A stretch of DNA of 64,000 nt from Mycobacterium sp. Root135 (GTDB lineage Bacteria > Actinomycetota > Actinomycetes > Mycobacteriales > Mycobacteriaceae): the NCBI RefSeq assembly GCF_001426545.1, contig NZ_LMEZ01000007.1:124001-188000 (forward strand). The letters are read 5' to 3'. Below are positions 44,417 through 53,456 of this stretch, in pieces. The translations under genes and the position numbers were made by a program. The number at the start of each line of letters is the position of its first letter. Position 1 is the stretch's first letter. The notes beneath the pieces were generated by a model, which saw only the letters and a list, made by a program, of their open reading frames with translations, made no database searches and was not told the DNA's origin.

Positions 44417-45183
44417 TGTGGGCCGGAGGCCGCTACGAGTCGGTGGCCGAACGCATCGCCGTCGTCGCCGGCGAAACAGTGGCGGCCGCGGAGCGCCGCC
44501 GACCGCTTGACGGCGCCGCGCTGGTGGACCTGGCCTGCGGCACCGGCAGCGCCGCGTTGGCGGCGGCCGGGCGCGGCGCGGTGGTCACCGGTGTCGACCT
44601 GACCCCTGAGCTGATCGCCATCGCCGAGAGCAAGGCACTCAGCGCTGGGCATGACATCACCTGGGTGGCCGCCGACGCGTCGGAGACGACCCTGCCCGAC
44701 GCCGCGTTCGACACCGCGGTGTCCAACATGGGCGTCATCTTCGTCGAGCCGGGGCGGCAGGTCGAGGAGATCAGTCGGCTACTGAAACCCGGTGGGACGC
44801 TGGCTATTTCGGCGTGGGTTCGCAGCGCCGCCAACCCGTTCTTCGATCCGATCGTCGCGGTCCTCGGCGCGCCGCCCGACAGGGGGTTCACCCCCGACCA
44901 GTGGGGCGATCCCGCGATCGCGACCGAACGGCTCGCTGCCAACTTCACCGACGTCGAGATCGACGACGGGGCGCTCACCTGGGCGTTCGACACCCTGGAC
45001 GCCGCGTGCAACTTTCTGGTGCACGAGTCACCGATGCACGTCGACCTCTTCGCTCGACTCGACGGCGACCAGCACGACCGCCTCCTGGCCGCGTTCACCG
45101 ACGCGCTCACCCCGCACGTCGGCGACGACGGCGGCGTCCGCTTCGACGCGCCGTACGCGATCATCACCGCCAGTCGCCGCTAG
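44416..45183 (+). CDS. Class I SAM-dependent methyltransferase
   Basis: 255 residues from ATG 44416, coupled to the SDR stop (TGATG). Motif I is VDLACGTGSAAL, followed by VTGVDLTPELIAIA (acidic end of beta 2) and FDTAVSNMGVIFVEP (motif IV/post II), then KPGGTLAISAWV. A small-molecule or lipid methyltransferase of the UbiE type is likely. Its 3' end overlaps the convergent SRAP gene by four bases at CTAG. Confidence 0.88.
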   Translation: MWAGGRYESVAERIAVVAGETVAAAERRRPLDGAALVDLACGTGSAALAAAGRGAVVTGVDLTPELIAIAESKALSAGHDITWVAADASETTLPDAAFDTAVSNMGVIFVEPGRQVEEISRLLKPGGTLAISAWVRSAANPFFDPIVAVLGAPPDRGFTPDQWGDPAIATERLAANFTDVEIDDGALTWAFDTLDAACNFLVHESPMHVDLFARLDGDQHDRLLAAFTDALTPHVGDDGGVRFDAPYAIITASRR

Positions 45184-45950
45184 AGCAGCGTCCCCTGCTC
45201 GGCCTGCGGCTCAGCGGGTTCGATCAGCTCGGGTCCGTTGTTGCGGACGCTGTTGACCAGCCGGGACACCTCGCGGACCGCGATGCGGTCCAGGTCGCCG
45301 TGACCTCTCAGCAGGCCTTCGTCCATCGGCGCGTCGGGATCCAGCCATCGGTCCCAGTCGCGCTCGCTGATGCTCAGCGGCATGCGGTCGTGAATCTCGG
45401 CCAGCTGGCCTGCCGACTCGGTGGTGATGATGGTGCACGTCAGCAGCGGCGGGGCGTCCTTCACCGGCCGCCACGTCGACCACAGGCCGCCCATGAACAA
45501 CGGCTCGCCGTCCGCGCCGTGCATGAAGAACGGCGTCTTGACGCCCTTCTTGCCGCCGGCTCCCTCAGCGCCCGGACGCCACTCGTACCAGCCGTCCATC
45601 GGTACCAGGCACCGCTTGGTCTTGGCGGAGGCGCGGAACGCCGCCGAGGTGGTGACCGTCTCGGCGCGGGCGTTGATGAGCAGCGGCCCCTTGGTCTCGG
45701 GAGTGCCGTCGCCCTTGGCCTTCACCCAGGGCGGCACCAGTCCCCACCGCATCGAGCGCACCCGCCGGGTCGACTCGTCGTCGGGTTCGGCGTGCCGCTT
45801 GACCACCGAACTGATCGTCGTCGTCGGCGCAACGTTGAAGTTGGGCTGCGGCGGCTCCTTGGCCTCCGTCGCCGCAATGGTCTCGTCGATCGCCTTGATC
45901 TTCTCGGCCAGCAGCGCCGGATCGGTCGTCACCGCGAATCGCCCACACAT
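45180..45950 (-). CDS. SRAP-domain (HMCES/YedK-like) abasic-site cross-linking protein
   Basis: 256 residues from ATG 45950 with Cys2 exposed after Met removal (MCGRFAVT), the catalytic Cys that forms a thiazolidine with abasic sites. Other conserved residues are NVAPTT (Asn), INARAETV (Glu), WGLVPPW, RCLVPMDGWYEWR and EIHDRMPLSI (His). It protects abasic sites in single-stranded DNA at replication forks. It corresponds to Rv3226c and is divergent from aroA. Confidence 0.92.
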   Translation of the reverse strand: MCGRFAVTTDPALLAEKIKAIDETIAATEAKEPPQPNFNVAPTTTISSVVKRHAEPDDESTRRVRSMRWGLVPPWVKAKGDGTPETKGPLLINARAETVTTSAAFRASAKTKRCLVPMDGWYEWRPGAEGAGGKKGVKTPFFMHGADGEPLFMGGLWSTWRPVKDAPPLLTCTIITTESAGQLAEIHDRMPLSISERDWDRWLDPDAPMDEGLLRGHGDLDRIAVREVSRLVNSVRNNGPELIEPAEPQAEQGTLL

Positions 45951-45995
45951 GTATCCCATGGTGGCAGAAGGAGGCGACAAGGCAGGATGGACGGC

Positions 45996-47300
45996 ATGAC
46001 TGAGTACGGAGGTGGGTGGCAGGCGCCGTCGACCACGACGCCCATCCACGCGACCGTCGAGGTGCCGGGCTCCAAGTCCCAGACCAACCGCGCGCTGATC
46101 CTCGCCGCGCTGGCAAGCGCGCAGGGCACGTCGACCGTCAGCGGCGCGCTGCGCAGCCGCGACACCGACCTGATGATCGGTGCGCTGCGGACGCTGGGGC
46201 TCTCGCTCGACGGCGCCGGAACCGACCTGACGATCGGCGGGGCGATCTCGCCCGCGGCGGACGCCAGGATCGACTGCGGCCTCGCGGGGACCGTCCTGCG
46301 GTTCGTCCCGCCGCTCGCGGCACTCGGCAGCGAAGTCGTGACGTTCGACGGCGACGAGCAGGCCCGGTCGCGTCCGATCGCTCCCTTGCTCGACGGCTTG
46401 CGCGGTCTCGGCGTGCGCGTCGACGGTGACGCGATGCCGTTCCAGGTCCGCGGCGAGGGTGCCGTGGCCGGGGGCACCGTGCACATCGACGCCTCCTCGT
46501 CGTCGCAGTTCGTGTCGGGACTGCTGCTGTCGGGGGCCACGTTTCGGGACGGACTGACCGTCGTGCACACCGGCGAGTCCGTGCCGTCCGCGCCACATGT
46601 GGCAATGACGGTCACGATGCTGCGCGAGGCAGGCGTCTCGGTCGACGATGCGACACCCAACCGCTGGCTGATCCAACCAGGCCCCGTCGCCGCCCGGCAC
46701 TGGGACGTCGAACCCGACCTGTCGAACGCGGTCCCGTTCCTGGCGGCCGCGATCGTGACCGCGGGCACCGTGCGCATCACCGGGTGGCCGCAGGTCAGCG
46801 TGCAACCCTCGACGAACATCCTCGACTTGCTCACCAAGGCGGGTGCGATTGTGCACCAGGGTGATTCACACCTCGACGTCAAGGGTTCCATCGACGGCTA
46901 CCCGGGTTTCGACGTCAACCTGCACGAGGTCGGTGAGCTGGCACCGTCGTTCGCGGCGCTGGCAGCGTTGGCCGAGTCGGGTTCGGTGTCGCACCTCAGC
47001 GGCATCGCCCATCTGCGTGGCCACGAGACCGACCGGCTGGCGGCGCTGACGGCCGAGATCAACGGCCTCGGTGGACGCTGCGAGGAGACCGCCGACGGAC
47101 TGACGATCACCGCCACCCAACTGCACGGCGGGGTGTGGCACTCCTACGCCGACCACCGGATGGCGACCGCGGGCGCCATCATCGGACTGCGGACACCGGG
47201 AGTCGAGGTCGAGGACATCGGCACCACCGCCAAGACGCTGCCCGACTTCCCGGGGATGTGGGCCGACATGTTGGCCGGGCAGGCACCCGAAACCCCTTGA
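45996..47300 (+). CDS. aroA: 3-phosphoshikimate 1-carboxyvinyltransferase (EPSP synthase)
   Basis: 434 residues from ATG 45996; ATG 45987 is an alternative. Signature motifs: VEVPGSKSQTNRALILAAL at the N-terminus, CGLAGTVLRFVPPLAALG (where LAGTVLRF replaces the LGNAGTAxR of other classes), ASSSSQFVSGLLLSG, SNAVPFLAAA and HSYADHRMATAGAI. It condenses shikimate-3-phosphate with PEP in the shikimate pathway, feeding the isochorismate synthase found at 36341 via chorismate. Followed by rsgA after 16 bases. Confidence 0.95.
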   Translation: MTEYGGGWQAPSTTTPIHATVEVPGSKSQTNRALILAALASAQGTSTVSGALRSRDTDLMIGALRTLGLSLDGAGTDLTIGGAISPAADARIDCGLAGTVLRFVPPLAALGSEVVTFDGDEQARSRPIAPLLDGLRGLGVRVDGDAMPFQVRGEGAVAGGTVHIDASSSSQFVSGLLLSGATFRDGLTVVHTGESVPSAPHVAMTVTMLREAGVSVDDATPNRWLIQPGPVAARHWDVEPDLSNAVPFLAAAIVTAGTVRITGWPQVSVQPSTNILDLLTKAGAIVHQGDSHLDVKGSIDGYPGFDVNLHEVGELAPSFAALAALAESGSVSHLSGIAHLRGHETDRLAALTAEINGLGGRCEETADGLTITATQLHGGVWHSYADHRMATAGAIIGLRTPGVEVEDIGTTAKTLPDFPGMWADMLAGQAPETP

Positions 47301-47316
47301 GAGACACAGACATCTC

Positions 47317-48297
47317 TTGAACGAGAACGACTACGACGAATCCGACGTCCGGATACGCCCCGGCCGGAGTTCCCGGCCGCGTACCAAGACCCGCCCAGAG
47401 CACTTGGACGCCCAAGCGGCGATGGTCGTCACCGTAGACCGTGGACGGTGGGGCTGCGCGCTCGGTGGCGACCCACAACGCGTCGTCACCGCCATGCGGG
47501 CCAGGGAACTCGGCCGCACCCCGATCGTGGTCGGCGACGAGGTCGACGTCGTCGGCGACCTGTCCGGCCAGCCCGACACCCTTGCCAGGATCGTCCGACG
47601 CGGCGAGCGACGAACGGTGTTGCGGCGCACCGCCGACGACACCGATCCGACCGAACGCGTCCTCGTCGCCAACGCCGACCAACTGCTGATGGTGGTCGCG
47701 CTGGCCGACCCGCCGCCGCGCACCGGCTTCGTCGAGCGGTCCCTGATCGCCGCCTACGTCGGCGGACTCGAGCCCATCCTGTGCCTCACCAAGACCGACC
47801 TGGCGCCCCCGGAACCGTTCGCGGCGCAGTTCGCCGGGCTGGATCTCACCGTCGTCACCGCCGGTCGCAGCGACGACCTCGCCGTCGTCGACGATCTGTT
47901 GGTCGGCAAGTTGACGGTGCTGGTGGGCCATTCCGGCGTCGGCAAGTCCACGATGGTCAACCGACTGGTGCCCGAGGCCGGCCGCGCGGTCGGGGTGGTA
48001 TCCGGCGTCGGCAAGGGCAGGCACACGTCGACTCAGTCGGTGGCCCTGCCGCTGCACGACTCGGGGTGGGTGGTCGACACTCCGGGAATCCGGTCCTTCG
48101 GGCTTGCCCACATCGCGCCCGCCGACGTCATGCTGGCATTCTCCGACCTCGCCGAAGCCATCGAGAAGTGCCCCCGCGGCTGCGGGCACCTCGGGCCGCC
48201 GTCGGATCCCGACTGCGCACTCGACGAGCTGACGGGCCACACTGCCGACCGCGTCGCCGCCACCCGCCGACTGCTGACCGCGATGGCCGCCGACTAG
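47317..48297 (+). CDS. rsgA: RsgA, ribosome small subunit-dependent GTPase
   Basis: 326 residues starting at a TTG (LNENDYDESD). An N-terminal OB fold precedes the circularly permuted G domain: LCLTKTDL (G4) and TAGRSDD (G5-like) come before GHSGVGKSTMVNRL (G1) and DTPGIRSFGLAH (G3). The C-terminal zinc knuckle is CPRGCGHLGPPSDPDC. RsgA checks the decoding centre of the maturing 30S subunit. It follows aroA and precedes a methyltransferase. Confidence 0.93.
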   Translation: MNENDYDESDVRIRPGRSSRPRTKTRPEHLDAQAAMVVTVDRGRWGCALGGDPQRVVTAMRARELGRTPIVVGDEVDVVGDLSGQPDTLARIVRRGERRTVLRRTADDTDPTERVLVANADQLLMVVALADPPPRTGFVERSLIAAYVGGLEPILCLTKTDLAPPEPFAAQFAGLDLTVVTAGRSDDLAVVDDLLVGKLTVLVGHSGVGKSTMVNRLVPEAGRAVGVVSGVGKGRHTSTQSVALPLHDSGWVVDTPGIRSFGLAHIAPADVMLAFSDLAEAIEKCPRGCGHLGPPSDPDCALDELTGHTADRVAATRRLLTAMAAD

Positions 48298-48299
48298 GG

Positions 48300-48950
48300 A
48301 TGGACTTCCTCGACCGCACGCGCGACGGGTATGACGCCGCCGCAACGGGGTTCGCCGCGTTGTTCGAGAACTACCTCGACGACAAGCCGATCGAGAAGGC
48401 CATGCTGGCGGCATTCGCCGAGCTGGTACACGCCACCGGAAACACCTCGGTCGCCGACGTCGGCTGCGGCACCGGCGTCACCACCAGGATCCTGGCCAGC
48501 CTAGGCGTCGAACCCACTGGAATCGACCTGTCCCCCAACATGATCGCCGAAGCGCGCACGCGAGCTCCCGAACTCGGATTCGAGGTCGGGTCGATGACCT
48601 CGCTCGAGCTCCCCGACACGAGCATCGGCGGAGTCTGTGCGTGGTACTCCACCATCCACGTCCCGGATTCGCATCTGCCGCAGGCGTTCTCCGAATTCCA
48701 CCGCGTGCTCGTCGGCGGCGGTGTCGCACTGCTGGCCTTCCAGGTCGGCGACCGGCCTCGGCGATTGACCGAGGCGTTCGGCACGCCACTCGACCTGGAG
48801 TTCATCCGGCGCGAACCCGCAGCCGTCGCCGCCACGCTGGAGGCAGCCGGGCTGCCCGTCTACTCGACCACCGTGCGCGAACCGGACGACGACGGCGTCC
48901 AGACCACTGCGCAGGCCTTCCTCGTCGCGCGCAAGCGCTCCGCTCGATAG
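48300..48950 (+). CDS. Class I SAM-dependent methyltransferase
   Basis: 216 residues from ATG 48300, two bases after the rsgA stop. Motif I is VADVGCGTGVTTRIL, with PTGIDLSPNMIAEAR for SAM adenosine binding and VCAWYSTIHVPD as motif post II/III. The fold is that of small-molecule methyltransferases; substrate unknown. Not expected between rsgA and desA3 in M. tuberculosis, so it and the two AKR genes look like a lineage addition. Confidence 0.87.
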   Translation: MDFLDRTRDGYDAAATGFAALFENYLDDKPIEKAMLAAFAELVHATGNTSVADVGCGTGVTTRILASLGVEPTGIDLSPNMIAEARTRAPELGFEVGSMTSLELPDTSIGGVCAWYSTIHVPDSHLPQAFSEFHRVLVGGGVALLAFQVGDRPRRLTEAFGTPLDLEFIRREPAAVAATLEAAGLPVYSTTVREPDDDGVQTTAQAFLVARKRSAR

Positions 48951-48962
48951 CCTGAGACGGAC

Positions 48963-49811
48963 ATGACACCGGTACCCGAGATCACGCTCAACGACGGCGC
49001 ACGCATACCCCAGCTCGGATTCGGCGTCTACAAGGTCGCCCCCGACGAGACCGCGGCGGCGGTCAGGACCGCGCTCGAGATCGGCTACCGCCACCTCGAC
49101 ACGGCGGCGATGTACCACAACGAGGCGGGCGTGGGCCGCGGCATTCGCGAAGCGGGCGTCGACCGAGCCGACGTCTACGTCACCAGCAAGCTCGACAACG
49201 GATTCCACGAACCAGACGCTGCGCGTATGGCATTCGACGACACGCTCACCGCGATCGGGTCGGACTACGTCGACCTGTACTTGATCCACTGGCCGCTCCC
49301 CACCCGCTACGGCGGGGACTTCGTCTCGACCTGGCGCACCCTCGAAGAGTTCGCAGCCGACGGTCGCGCACGCAGCATCGGGGTGTCCAACTTCCACGTC
49401 CCGCACCTCGAGCGGCTCGCGGCTGAGACCGACACCGTGCCCGCCGTCAACCAGGTGGAGGCACACCCCTACTTCACCAACGCCTCGGTCCGGGACTACT
49501 GCAAGCAAGACGGCATTGCGTTCCAGGCCTGGTCGCCGCTGGGCCGCGGCACGCTGCTCGACGACCCGGTCATCCAGCGGGTGGCTGCGGCGGCGGGCAG
49601 GTCGCCGGCTCAGGTGGTGCTGCGCTGGCATCTCCAACGCGGCGACGTGGTGTTTCCGAAGTCGGTGTCACCCCGACGCATCGCCGAGAACTTCGCGGTG
49701 TTCGACTTCGCACTCGGTGCCGACGACGTGGCGGCGATCGACGGCCTGGACCGGGGCGCCGCCGGCCGCGTCGGCTCCAACCCCGACACGTTCGACGTCA
49801 TCACGCGGTGA
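48963..49811 (+). CDS. Aldo-keto reductase (AKR), copy 1
   Basis: 282 residues. TIM-barrel AKR with the catalytic tetrad: Asp in YRHLDTAAMY, Tyr51 in the same segment, Lys in TSKLDNGFHE, His in DLYLIHWPLP. NADPH-binding loop is FPKSVSPRRIAENFAVFDF. AKR5-like sequences (2,5-diketogluconate reductase) and methylglyoxal-reducing mycobacterial AKRs share this pattern. A closely similar paralogue follows 196 bases later. Confidence 0.92.
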   Translation: MTPVPEITLNDGARIPQLGFGVYKVAPDETAAAVRTALEIGYRHLDTAAMYHNEAGVGRGIREAGVDRADVYVTSKLDNGFHEPDAARMAFDDTLTAIGSDYVDLYLIHWPLPTRYGGDFVSTWRTLEEFAADGRARSIGVSNFHVPHLERLAAETDTVPAVNQVEAHPYFTNASVRDYCKQDGIAFQAWSPLGRGTLLDDPVIQRVAAAAGRSPAQVVLRWHLQRGDVVFPKSVSPRRIAENFAVFDFALGADDVAAIDGLDRGAAGRVGSNPDTFDVITR

Positions 49812-50007
49812 GATCCCGACTCACCGAGATTCGCACCGCCGCACTAAAGATCACCCGACGCGCGATATCCGTGCCCGTGAACGGGTGCGACGCTGAACCG
49901 CGTCCCCGCCAGCGTTCGTGTATCGACGAGACCGCGTCTGACCACGGTTTGTGTTCCGGCCTAAACGGGCACGCACAGGAGGGCAAATTGCCAAAGGAGG
50001 CTCATTC

Positions 50008-50856
50008 ATGACGAACGTACCAACGATCGAACTCAGCACCGGTGCGCACATTCCGCAGCTCGGATTCGGCGTCTACCAAATCGATCCCGACAAGACCGCA
50101 GATGCGGTCAAGACGGCACTGGACATTGGCTACCGACACATCGACACCGCCGAGATGTATCAGAACGAGGCCGGTGTCGGCCAAGGCGTGCGCGATTCCG
50201 GGCTGGACCGCGCAGACGTGTTCGTCACCAGCAAGCTCAACAACGGTTTCCACGAACCCGATGACGCGCGCAAGGCGTTCGACGAGACGCTGAGCAAGCT
50301 CGGCTTCGACTACGTGGACCTCTTCCTCATCCACTGGCCGCTGCCGACGCGCTACAACAACGACTTCATCTCGACGTGGCAGACGCTGGAGGAGTTCCGG
50401 CGTGACGGGCGGGCCCGCGCCATCGGCGTGTCGAACTTCCAGGTCGCGCATCTCGAGCGGCTGGCCAACGAGACCGACACCGTGCCCTCGGTGAACCAGA
50501 TCGAGGTACATCCGTACTTCGTCAACGACGAGGTGCGTCAGTACTGCATCGAGCACGGCATCGCCGTGGAGGCGTGGTCCCCCATCGCCCAGGGAAAGGT
50601 GCTCGACGACCCGGTCGTCACGCAGATCGCCGAGGCGTCGGGCAAGTCCCCCGCCCAGGTGGTGCTGCGTTGGCACATCCAGCGCGGTGACATCGTCTTC
50701 CCGAAGTCGGTGACGCCCAAGCGGATCGAAGAGAACTTTGCGCTGTTCGACTTCGAGCTGAGCGATCACGACGTCGACGCGTTGACCGCACTCGACAAGG
50801 GCGAGGAAGGCCGCACCGGCCCGAACCCGGACACGTTCGACTACATCCCGGACTGA
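50008..50856 (+). CDS. Aldo-keto reductase (AKR), copy 2
   Basis: 282 residues from ATG 50008, with a strong AAAGGAGG ribosome-binding site eight bases upstream. Same catalytic set as copy 1: DTAEMYQNE, TSKLNNGFHE, LFLIHWPLPTRYNND. The two proteins are equal in length and mostly identical in motif order, a tandem duplication. Separate leader DNA (49812-50007) suggests independent expression of copy 2. A strong bidirectional hairpin follows the stop. Confidence 0.93.
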   Translation: MTNVPTIELSTGAHIPQLGFGVYQIDPDKTADAVKTALDIGYRHIDTAEMYQNEAGVGQGVRDSGLDRADVFVTSKLNNGFHEPDDARKAFDETLSKLGFDYVDLFLIHWPLPTRYNNDFISTWQTLEEFRRDGRARAIGVSNFQVAHLERLANETDTVPSVNQIEVHPYFVNDEVRQYCIEHGIAVEAWSPIAQGKVLDDPVVTQIAEASGKSPAQVVLRWHIQRGDIVFPKSVTPKRIEENFALFDFELSDHDVDALTALDKGEEGRTGPNPDTFDYIPD

Positions 50857-50868
50857 CCTCCCCACGCG

Positions 50869-50915
50869 AAGACGGCGGGGAGATCGCGAATCGCGATCTC
50901 CCCGCCGTCTTTTCG
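50869..50915. terminator. Bidirectional intrinsic terminator between AKR copy 2 and desA3
   Basis: A near-perfect 21-bp stem (50869-50889 with 50891-50911; arms contain GACGGCGGGGAGATCGCG and its complement) is followed by TTTCG rightward and TTCGCG/A residues leftward. It serves the rightward AKR gene and the leftward desA3 gene. Confidence 0.88.
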
Positions 50916-50922
50916 TAAGGCG

Positions 50923-52149
50923 CTAGGCAGCCTGCTTGGCGCGCCGTCGGGCCCGCACCGCGGCGATGGCCGACTTGAGTCCACCACGCTCGCTGGGCTC
51001 GAGTTCGGCGAACATGCGCTCGCTGCGTGTCTCCGGGGCGTCGTCAGCAGTGTCGCGCAGGAACTTGTCCGGCAATGACAACTTGGCGATGGTGCGCCAC
51101 GTCTTTCCGTACTGCACCGCGAAATTGCCCGTCGTGTAAGGCAAGTCGTACTTCTCGCAGATCTGCTTCACGCGCACGCTGATCTCGTGCAACCGGTTGC
51201 TTGGCAGGTCCGGATAGAGGTGGTGCTCGATTTGGTGGCACAGGTTGCCGCTCATGAACCGCAGCGTGGGTCCGGCTTCGAAGTTGGCGCTTCCCAACAT
51301 CTGTCGCAGGTACCACTGGCCCCTGCTCTCGCCAACCATGTCGGTCTTGGTGAACTTCTCCGCACCGTCGGGGAAGTGACCGCAGAAGATCACGGCGTTG
51401 GCCCAGACGTTGCGGATGACGTTGGCGACCGCGTTGGCCGTCAGCGTCGACTTGTACGTGGCACCTGGCGACATCGCCGTCAGCGCGGGGTAGGCGACGT
51501 AGTCCTTTAGCACCTGATGACCGGCCTTGACGCCGAACTCGCGGATGCGCTCCATCGTGGCTTCACGGTCGTCGCGGCCCTTGGAGATCTTTCCGAGCTC
51601 GAGGTGCTGAAGTCCGACGCCCCACTCGAATCCGATCGCCAGGAGCGTGTTGAACAGCAAGTTGCCGTACAGGTTGAACGGCGTCCACTTGGCGTCCCGG
51701 GTCACGCGGATGACGCCGTAGCCGACGTCGTCGTCCATCCCGAGGATGTTGGTGTACTTGTGATGCATGAAGTTGTGGGTGAACCGCCAGTGTTTGGACG
51801 CGCCGCTCATGTCCCACTCCCACGTCGAGGAGTGAATCTCGGGGTCGTTCATCCAGTCCCACTGGCCGTGCATGACGTTGTGGCCGATTTCCATGTTCTC
51901 GACGATCTTGGCCACGCCGAGTGTCACGGTGCCTGCCCACCACGCCGAGCGCTTGGAGCCCGCGGCCAGCATCAGCCGGCCTGCGACCTCGAGTGCGCGC
52001 TGTGCGGCAATGGTGCGGCGGATGTAGCGGGAGTCGCGCTCACCGCGGGAGTCTTCGATGTCCTGCCGGATCGCGTCCAGCTCGTTGCCCAGATTTTCGA
52101 TGTCCGCTTCAGTCAGATGCGTGAATGCGGGTACGTCGGTAATTGCCAT
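50923..52149 (-). CDS. desA3: DesA3-type membrane fatty acid desaturase (stearoyl-CoA delta-9)
   Basis: 408 residues from ATG 52149, with AGGAGG seven bases upstream. Di-iron histidine boxes: HNVMHGQWDW, HNFMHHKYTN and HQIEHHLYPDLPSN. Transmembrane segments surround these. It introduces a delta-9 double bond into stearoyl-CoA using electrons from the adjacent ferredoxin-reductase-type protein. Tandem palindromic operators lie immediately upstream. The C-terminal basic tail (RARRRAKQAA) is a cytoplasmic end. It matches Rv3229c. Confidence 0.95.
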   Translation of the reverse strand: MAITDVPAFTHLTEADIENLGNELDAIRQDIEDSRGERDSRYIRRTIAAQRALEVAGRLMLAAGSKRSAWWAGTVTLGVAKIVENMEIGHNVMHGQWDWMNDPEIHSSTWEWDMSGASKHWRFTHNFMHHKYTNILGMDDDVGYGVIRVTRDAKWTPFNLYGNLLFNTLLAIGFEWGVGLQHLELGKISKGRDDREATMERIREFGVKAGHQVLKDYVAYPALTAMSPGATYKSTLTANAVANVIRNVWANAVIFCGHFPDGAEKFTKTDMVGESRGQWYLRQMLGSANFEAGPTLRFMSGNLCHQIEHHLYPDLPSNRLHEISVRVKQICEKYDLPYTTGNFAVQYGKTWRTIAKLSLPDKFLRDTADDAPETRSERMFAELEPSERGGLKSAIAAVRARRRAKQAA

Positions 52150-52172
52150 CGTTCAGCCTCCTGTCAACTGCC

Positions 52173-52205
52173 TACGCTAGCGTAACCTACGATCCCGTAG
52201 GTTAC
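52173..52205. promoter_or_regulatory. Tandem palindromic operator upstream of desA3
   Basis: Two overlapping palindromes: TACGCTAGCGTA (52173-52184) and GTAACCTACG (52182-52191) mirrored by CGTAGGTTAC (52196-52205) around ATCC. They lie 24-56 bases before the desA3 ATG. The first closely matches the site upstream of the reductase gene. A TetR-type fatty-acid regulator is a likely ligand-controlled repressor, but which one is not shown. Confidence 0.65.
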
Positions 52206-52218
52206 TAGCCGGTAAAGC

Positions 52219-53364
52219 TCAGACATCCAGCACGCAATCGCCAGACGCTGCGGAAACGCACGTCTGCACCCGGCTGCCCGGCTCGTGCTCGACGCCGGTT
52301 CGCAGATCCCGGACGTGCCCCTCGACGAGCCCGACGACACAGGACTGACAGATACCCATCCGGCATCCGAACGGCATCCGAATCCCCGCGTCCTCGCCCG
52401 CATCCATCAGCGACGTGGCGGCGTCGACCTCGACGGTCTTGCCGCTGCGCTCGAACGTGACGGTTCCGCCAGTGCCGTGCACGGGCGCCCGCGTGGCGGC
52501 AAACCGCTCCAGGTGCAGCCGGTCGCCGATCCCCTCCGCCGACCAGACGCGGTGCGCGTCGTCGAGCATGGCCCCAGGGCCACACGCCCACGCCTGACGC
52601 TCGCGCCAGTCGGGTACGACCTCGGCCAGCTTGGCCAGGTCGAGCCGGCCCTCCGTACGCGTCGAACGCACCGTCAACCGGTACCCGTCGTGCGCGTCGT
52701 GCAGCCGGGCCAGTTCGTCGGCGAACATCACGTCGGATTCGGTCGGCGCGGAGTGCACGTGGACGACGTGACCCGGGGCGCCGATGCCGTCGCGGCGCGC
52801 GAGCGTCCGCAGCATCGACATCACCGGCGTGATGCCCGATCCGGCCGTCAAGAACAACACCGACGGGGGCGCGGGATCCGGCAGGACGAAGTTGCCCTGC
52901 GGTGCCGCCAGCCGCACGATGGTTCCCGGGCTCACGCCTCCCACCAGGTGACTGGACAGGAAGCCCTCGGGCATCGCCTTGACGGTGATCGTGATGGTGC
53001 GGTCCCGGGTGACGGGAGTCGAGGTCAGCGAATACGACCGCCAGCGCCAGCGACCGTCCATCAGCACGCCGATGCCGACGTACTGACCGGGCTCGTAGCC
53101 GAAGTGAAAACCCCAGCCCGGCTTGATCACCAGTGTCGCGGAGTCGACCGTCTCGCGGCGCACCTCGACCACGCGGCCGCGGAGTTCACGCGCCGACCAC
53201 AGCGGGTTGGCCAGCTTCAGATAGTCATCCGGCAGCAACGGCGTGGTGATGCGCCCGACGACCGAACGCAGTGCCTGTAAACCAGGATGCTTGGTGCCGC
53301 CCTTGGGAATTGGGCGAATGGTGTCGGCCACGTTGGCCGCAATCTTGATCTCGTTCTTGGCCAT
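52219..53364 (-). CDS. FAD/NADPH oxidoreductase with [2Fe-2S] ferredoxin domain, DesA3 redox partner (Rv3230c-like)
   Basis: 381 residues from ATG 53364. FAD-binding RSYSLTSTP, NAD(P) domain with TAGSGITPVMSML, and C-terminal plant-type [2Fe-2S] Cys in FGCRMGICQSC plus a fourth Cys (VQTCVSA). It passes electrons from NAD(P)H to the DesA3 desaturase. desA3 starts 70 bases downstream and both have the same operator. A soluble protein is expected. It corresponds to Rv3230c. Confidence 0.94.
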   Translation of the reverse strand: MAKNEIKIAANVADTIRPIPKGGTKHPGLQALRSVVGRITTPLLPDDYLKLANPLWSARELRGRVVEVRRETVDSATLVIKPGWGFHFGYEPGQYVGIGVLMDGRWRWRSYSLTSTPVTRDRTITITVKAMPEGFLSSHLVGGVSPGTIVRLAAPQGNFVLPDPAPPSVLFLTAGSGITPVMSMLRTLARRDGIGAPGHVVHVHSAPTESDVMFADELARLHDAHDGYRLTVRSTRTEGRLDLAKLAEVVPDWRERQAWACGPGAMLDDAHRVWSAEGIGDRLHLERFAATRAPVHGTGGTVTFERSGKTVEVDAATSLMDAGEDAGIRMPFGCRMGICQSCVVGLVEGHVRDLRTGVEHEPGSRVQTCVSAASGDCVLDV

Positions 53365-53422
53365 GACGGCTCCTGCTCACCTTCGCCTGAATGTCCGCGA
53401 GCCAGCTCGCGGCCAGCAACCT

Positions 53423-53434
53423 ACGGTACCGTAA
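53423..53434. promoter_or_regulatory. Palindromic operator upstream of the desaturase reductase gene
   Basis: TACGGTACCGTA is a perfect 12-base palindrome, 59-70 bases before the ATG at 53364. With its flanks (CCTACGGTACCGTAACTTAG) it matches the desA3 site CCTACGCTAGCGTAACCTAC at most positions, so one regulator probably reads both. Confidence 0.65.
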
Positions 53435-53456
53435 CTTAGGGCGTGCCAGCCAGACC

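Noticed and set aside
44814..45995. Upstream extension of the aroA frame over the SRAP gene
   Set aside because: This stretch is antisense to a complete SRAP gene, and a good AroA start exists at 45996.
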